The notes under the pieces are model-generated. The model had not been told where the DNA came from, searched no databases, and worked only from the letters and a program-made list of their open reading frames with translations. From positions 1 to 44,363 of the forward strand of contig CAYUGX010000004.1 in assembly GCA_964444375.1 (NCBI GenBank): a DNA stretch of 44,363 nt. Direction: 5' to 3'. Of this stretch, positions 42,405 to 44,363 are shown piece after piece. The stretch is from JABHCC01 sp964444375. GTDB lineage: Bacteria > Bacteroidota > Bacteroidia > Bacteroidales > UBA12481. The position numbers were made by a program, and so were the translations under genes. Position 1 is the first letter of the stretch. The number at the start of each line of letters is the position of its first letter.

Positions 42405-43859
42405 ATGAAAGAAATTATTGAATTTAGCAGCAGTCTGAGTTTTACTCTTGGGGATTCGATTTTAGAACTCAGCTATCTCGTAGCATCCATTCTTTTTGTT
42501 TTTGGATTGAAGATGCTCAGCCATCCCGATACCGCCCGACGAGGCAACTTCTTAGCCGCCATTGGCATGGGTATGGCCATTGTTTTTACTATTCTTTTTC
42601 ACAAATCAGATGGTGAGCCCATTGGTAATATTGGTTGGATTATAGCAGCTATTGCAGTTGGAACAGTCATTGGCTGGGTGATTGCAGTTAAAGTCAAGAT
42701 GACCGCCATGCCGCAACTGGTCTCCTTTTTTAACGGTATGGGAGGTGCGGCAGCCGCTTTGATTTCATTAATGGAGTTTCCTCACATCAGCGAAGAGCTC
42801 ATTGCTGAGCACGGCATGTTCAATGGATATGTGCTGGCAATTTTGCTTGGGTTAGTGATCGGAAGTGTTTCATTTGCCGGAAGTATGATTGCCTTTGGTA
42901 AACTGGATGGCTGGATCGGAGATATCCGGGCTAAATTTACCCGCTACCTGAATCTGGCATTTCTTGCCGGTATTGTGGCCTTTGTCGTGTATATCATGAG
43001 TCTCGGTCAGGTTGAGCTGCATGATATTAGTTACCTGGTTTATATCCTTCTTGGATTGTCTCTCCTCTACGGTGTGTTCTTTGTGATGCCTATTGGTGGA
43101 GCCGACATGCCAGTCGTTATTTCCCTTTTGAATTCATTCACCGGGGTAGCGGCGGCTATGGGTGGATTCTTGTATGACAACCAGGTTATGCTGACCGGAG
43201 GAATTCTGGTTGGTTCGGCTGGTACCATTCTCACCATTCTGATGTGTAAGGCCATGAACCGTTCTTTACTGAATGTGATTATTGGTGCATTTGGCGGAGG
43301 TGGAGCTGCAGCAGATAAAGAAGCTGGAGCCATTAAGGAGATCACCTTGAGTGATGCAGCCGTTTTACTGAGTTATTCGCAAAAAGTTGTTATTGTGCCG
43401 GGTTATGGTTTGGCCGTTGCGCAGGCACAACATATCTGCAATGAGATGGAGAAGCTATTAGAAGGTAAGGGCGTAGATGTTAAATACGCCATTCATCCGG
43501 TTGCCGGCCGAATGCCAGGTCATATGAATGTGCTGCTAGCTGAAGCGGATGTCCCATATGAGAAACTCATCGAATCAGACGAGATTAATCCAGATATGCC
43601 CAACACCGATGTGGTTGTTGTTATTGGAGCCAATGATGTAGTCAACCCAGCCGCAGAAGATGATCCAAGCTCACCAATATATGGTATGCCTGTCATCAAG
43701 GCCTGGGAAGCCAAGAATGTGATTGTCATGAAGCGTGGAATGGGTAAAGGCTATGCAGCCATCGAGAATTTCCTCTTCTTCAACGACAAAACCCGAATGT
43801 TGTTTGGTAACGCCAAAGACAGTATTCAGAGCTTGATTGGAGAGATAAAGAACCTGTAA
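42405..43859 (+). CDS. pntB: NAD(P) transhydrogenase beta chain
   Basis: 484 residues. The N-terminal half has eight or nine membrane helices (proton channel, about 17-290). The C-terminal half is the NADP-binding domain III with VIVPGYGLAVAQAQ, YAIHPVAGRMPGHMNVLLAEA, VVVIGANDVVNPAA and GMPVIKAWEAKNVIVMKRGMG. It completes the enzyme that supplies NADPH, which homoserine dehydrogenase and folate reduction in the divergent operon can use; regulatory linkage is not shown. Confidence 0.95.
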   Translation: MKEIIEFSSSLSFTLGDSILELSYLVASILFVFGLKMLSHPDTARRGNFLAAIGMGMAIVFTILFHKSDGEPIGNIGWIIAAIAVGTVIGWVIAVKVKMTAMPQLVSFFNGMGGAAAALISLMEFPHISEELIAEHGMFNGYVLAILLGLVIGSVSFAGSMIAFGKLDGWIGDIRAKFTRYLNLAFLAGIVAFVVYIMSLGQVELHDISYLVYILLGLSLLYGVFFVMPIGGADMPVVISLLNSFTGVAAAMGGFLYDNQVMLTGGILVGSAGTILTILMCKAMNRSLLNVIIGAFGGGGAAADKEAGAIKEITLSDAAVLLSYSQKVVIVPGYGLAVAQAQHICNEMEKLLEGKGVDVKYAIHPVAGRMPGHMNVLLAEADVPYEKLIESDEINPDMPNTDVVVVIGANDVVNPAAEDDPSSPIYGMPVIKAWEAKNVIVMKRGMGKGYAAIENFLFFNDKTRMLFGNAKDSIQSLIGEIKNL

Positions 43860-43888
43860 AGAAGAGGCGAGTCGAAGCATAGCGTAGA

Positions 43889-43904
43889 TCCCGATTTATC
43901 GGGA
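43889..43904. repeat. Short palindrome after pntB
   Basis: TCCCGAT (43889-43895) and ATCGGGA (43898-43904) form a 7-bp hairpin with a TT loop, 30 bp after the pntB stop. No T run follows, so it is not a normal terminator. A similar TCCCGA/TCGGGA hairpin lies in the 6S candidate (6751-6766), suggesting a dispersed element. Confidence 0.5.
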
Positions 43905-43905
43905 A

Positions 43906-43947
43906 GGCGAGAGGCAAGAGGCGAGAGACGAGAGGCGAGAGACGACG
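43906..43947. repeat. Heptamer tandem array, GGCGAGA type
   Basis: Six consecutive 7-bp units: GGCGAGA, GGCAAGA, GGCGAGA, GACGAGA, GGCGAGA, GACGACG. Non-coding, between pntB and the next gene. Confidence 0.85.
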
Positions 43948-43953
43948 CAAAGG

Positions 43954-43995
43954 CTGAGGACTGAGGACTGAGGACTGAAAACTGAATAATGAAGA
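43954..43995. repeat. Heptamer tandem array, CTGAGGA type
   Basis: Three exact CTGAGGA units, then CTGAAAA, CTGAATA and ATGAAGA decaying toward the next start at 44006. Same 7-bp period as the neighbouring array but a different unit. Confidence 0.85.
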
Positions 43996-44005
43996 CTAGG
44001 TATTT

Positions 44006-44363
44006 ATGGAACAATATGATGTTCTTTTGCTGTATCCGAAAGAGCGCTTAAATATTTTCGAAAACATTATTCCTCTTGGTTTGGCAACCATTGGTGCAGT
44101 GCTAGAGCAGAGTGGCATCAGTGTGAGAATTATTGACCTGACCACATATAAAGGCCATTGGGAAAAAGAGTTGATTACATGGAAACCAGCCGTTATTGGG
44201 ATCGGTGGAACCACAGCTACTTGCAAAGGGAGTTTTAAGATTGCTCGTACTGTCAAGCAGCACCTACCGGATGTACCCGTTGTATACGGAGGTGTTCATG
44301 CTTCTTTTACTGCTGAGGATACTTTGACTCATGTTCCTGAGATTGATTATGTGATTGTAGGTG
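44006..44363 (+). CDS. Cobalamin-binding, probable radical SAM protein (N-terminal part, runs off the window)
   Basis: The first 119 residues of a protein continuing beyond the window. They match the B12-binding domain that heads BchE-like radical SAM enzymes: VLLLYPKERL, IPLGLATIGAVLEQSGISVRIIDL, then VIGIGGTTATCKGSFKIA and VVYGGVHASFTAEDTL. The radical SAM CxxxCxxC motif would lie beyond the end. Such enzymes methylate or rearrange unactivated carbons in pigments, lipids or secondary metabolites; the substrate is unknown. The ATG at 44006 follows the heptamer repeat arrays; I see no promoter. Confidence 0.85.
   Translation, partial: MEQYDVLLLYPKERLNIFENIIPLGLATIGAVLEQSGISVRIIDLTTYKGHWEKELITWKPAVIGIGGTTATCKGSFKIARTVKQHLPDVPVVYGGVHASFTAEDTLTHVPEIDYVIVG

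Noticed and set aside
43860..44005. CRISPR array at the repeats after pntB
   Set aside because: Units are 7 bp, contiguous and without spacers.

Overview
The window looks like chromosomal DNA of a member of the Bacteroidota. Evidence: several starts are preceded by the phylum-type promoter (TTTG at -33, TAnnTTTG at -7); there are paired head-GIN-domain lipoproteins, a three-gene proton-translocating transhydrogenase, a PPi-type phosphofructokinase, menaquinone synthesis through MqnA (futalosine route), and few clear Shine-Dalgarno sites. A Cytophagia-like or Marinilabilia-like lineage is a guess. I saw no tRNA, rRNA, CRISPR, phage, IS or plasmid features; this is mostly housekeeping chromosome in compact operons.

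Layout. 1-135 is the tail of an unidentified plus-strand gene. 136-7471 is a minus-strand operon: coiled-coil protein, zapA, a probable 6S RNA, rny, an AmgK-like sugar kinase, a MurU-like nucleotidyltransferase broken by one in-frame TAA, and a RecB/AddA-type helicase-nuclease. 7537-11415 (plus) holds an M23 peptidase, a C69 peptidase and rplS. An NfeD protease (minus) follows. Then come an FMN/4Fe-4S membrane protein and pfp (plus), mqnA (minus), and a plus run of purB, an MsbA-like exporter, a solo B3/4 protein and an unidentified secreted protein. 21676-23361 (minus) is a porin plus an FMN-binding protein. 23621-26111 (plus) holds two GIN lipoproteins, an HD protein and a Nudix hydrolase. 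26096-31107 (minus) holds a LutA-like protein, an esterase and a GH2 beta-galactosidase.

The most coherent system is the minus-strand methionine/aspartate-family operon at 31163-40874: lysC, metY, metX, hom, metH, metF. It covers aspartate activation, homoserine formation, O-acetylation, sulfhydrylation, and B12-dependent methylation with its methyl-donor supply. In front of lysC lies a near-perfect promoter and a leader of about 160 nt. The leader encodes a 24-residue peptide rich in Met, Ile and Thr, ending inside one of two mutually exclusive GC-rich hairpins, the distal one followed by a U-rich run. This is a strong candidate for ribosome-mediated attenuation and is the window's best candidate for an undescribed regulatory system. 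The pnt transhydrogenase operon is transcribed divergently from the same intergenic region.

Other points of interest: a perfect terminator-like hairpin inside the 3' end of mqnA that probably ends pfp transcripts; paired operator-like repeats before the GIN genes; a 9-bp repeat before metY; and heptamer repeat arrays after pntB. The window ends inside a B12-binding (probably radical SAM) gene.
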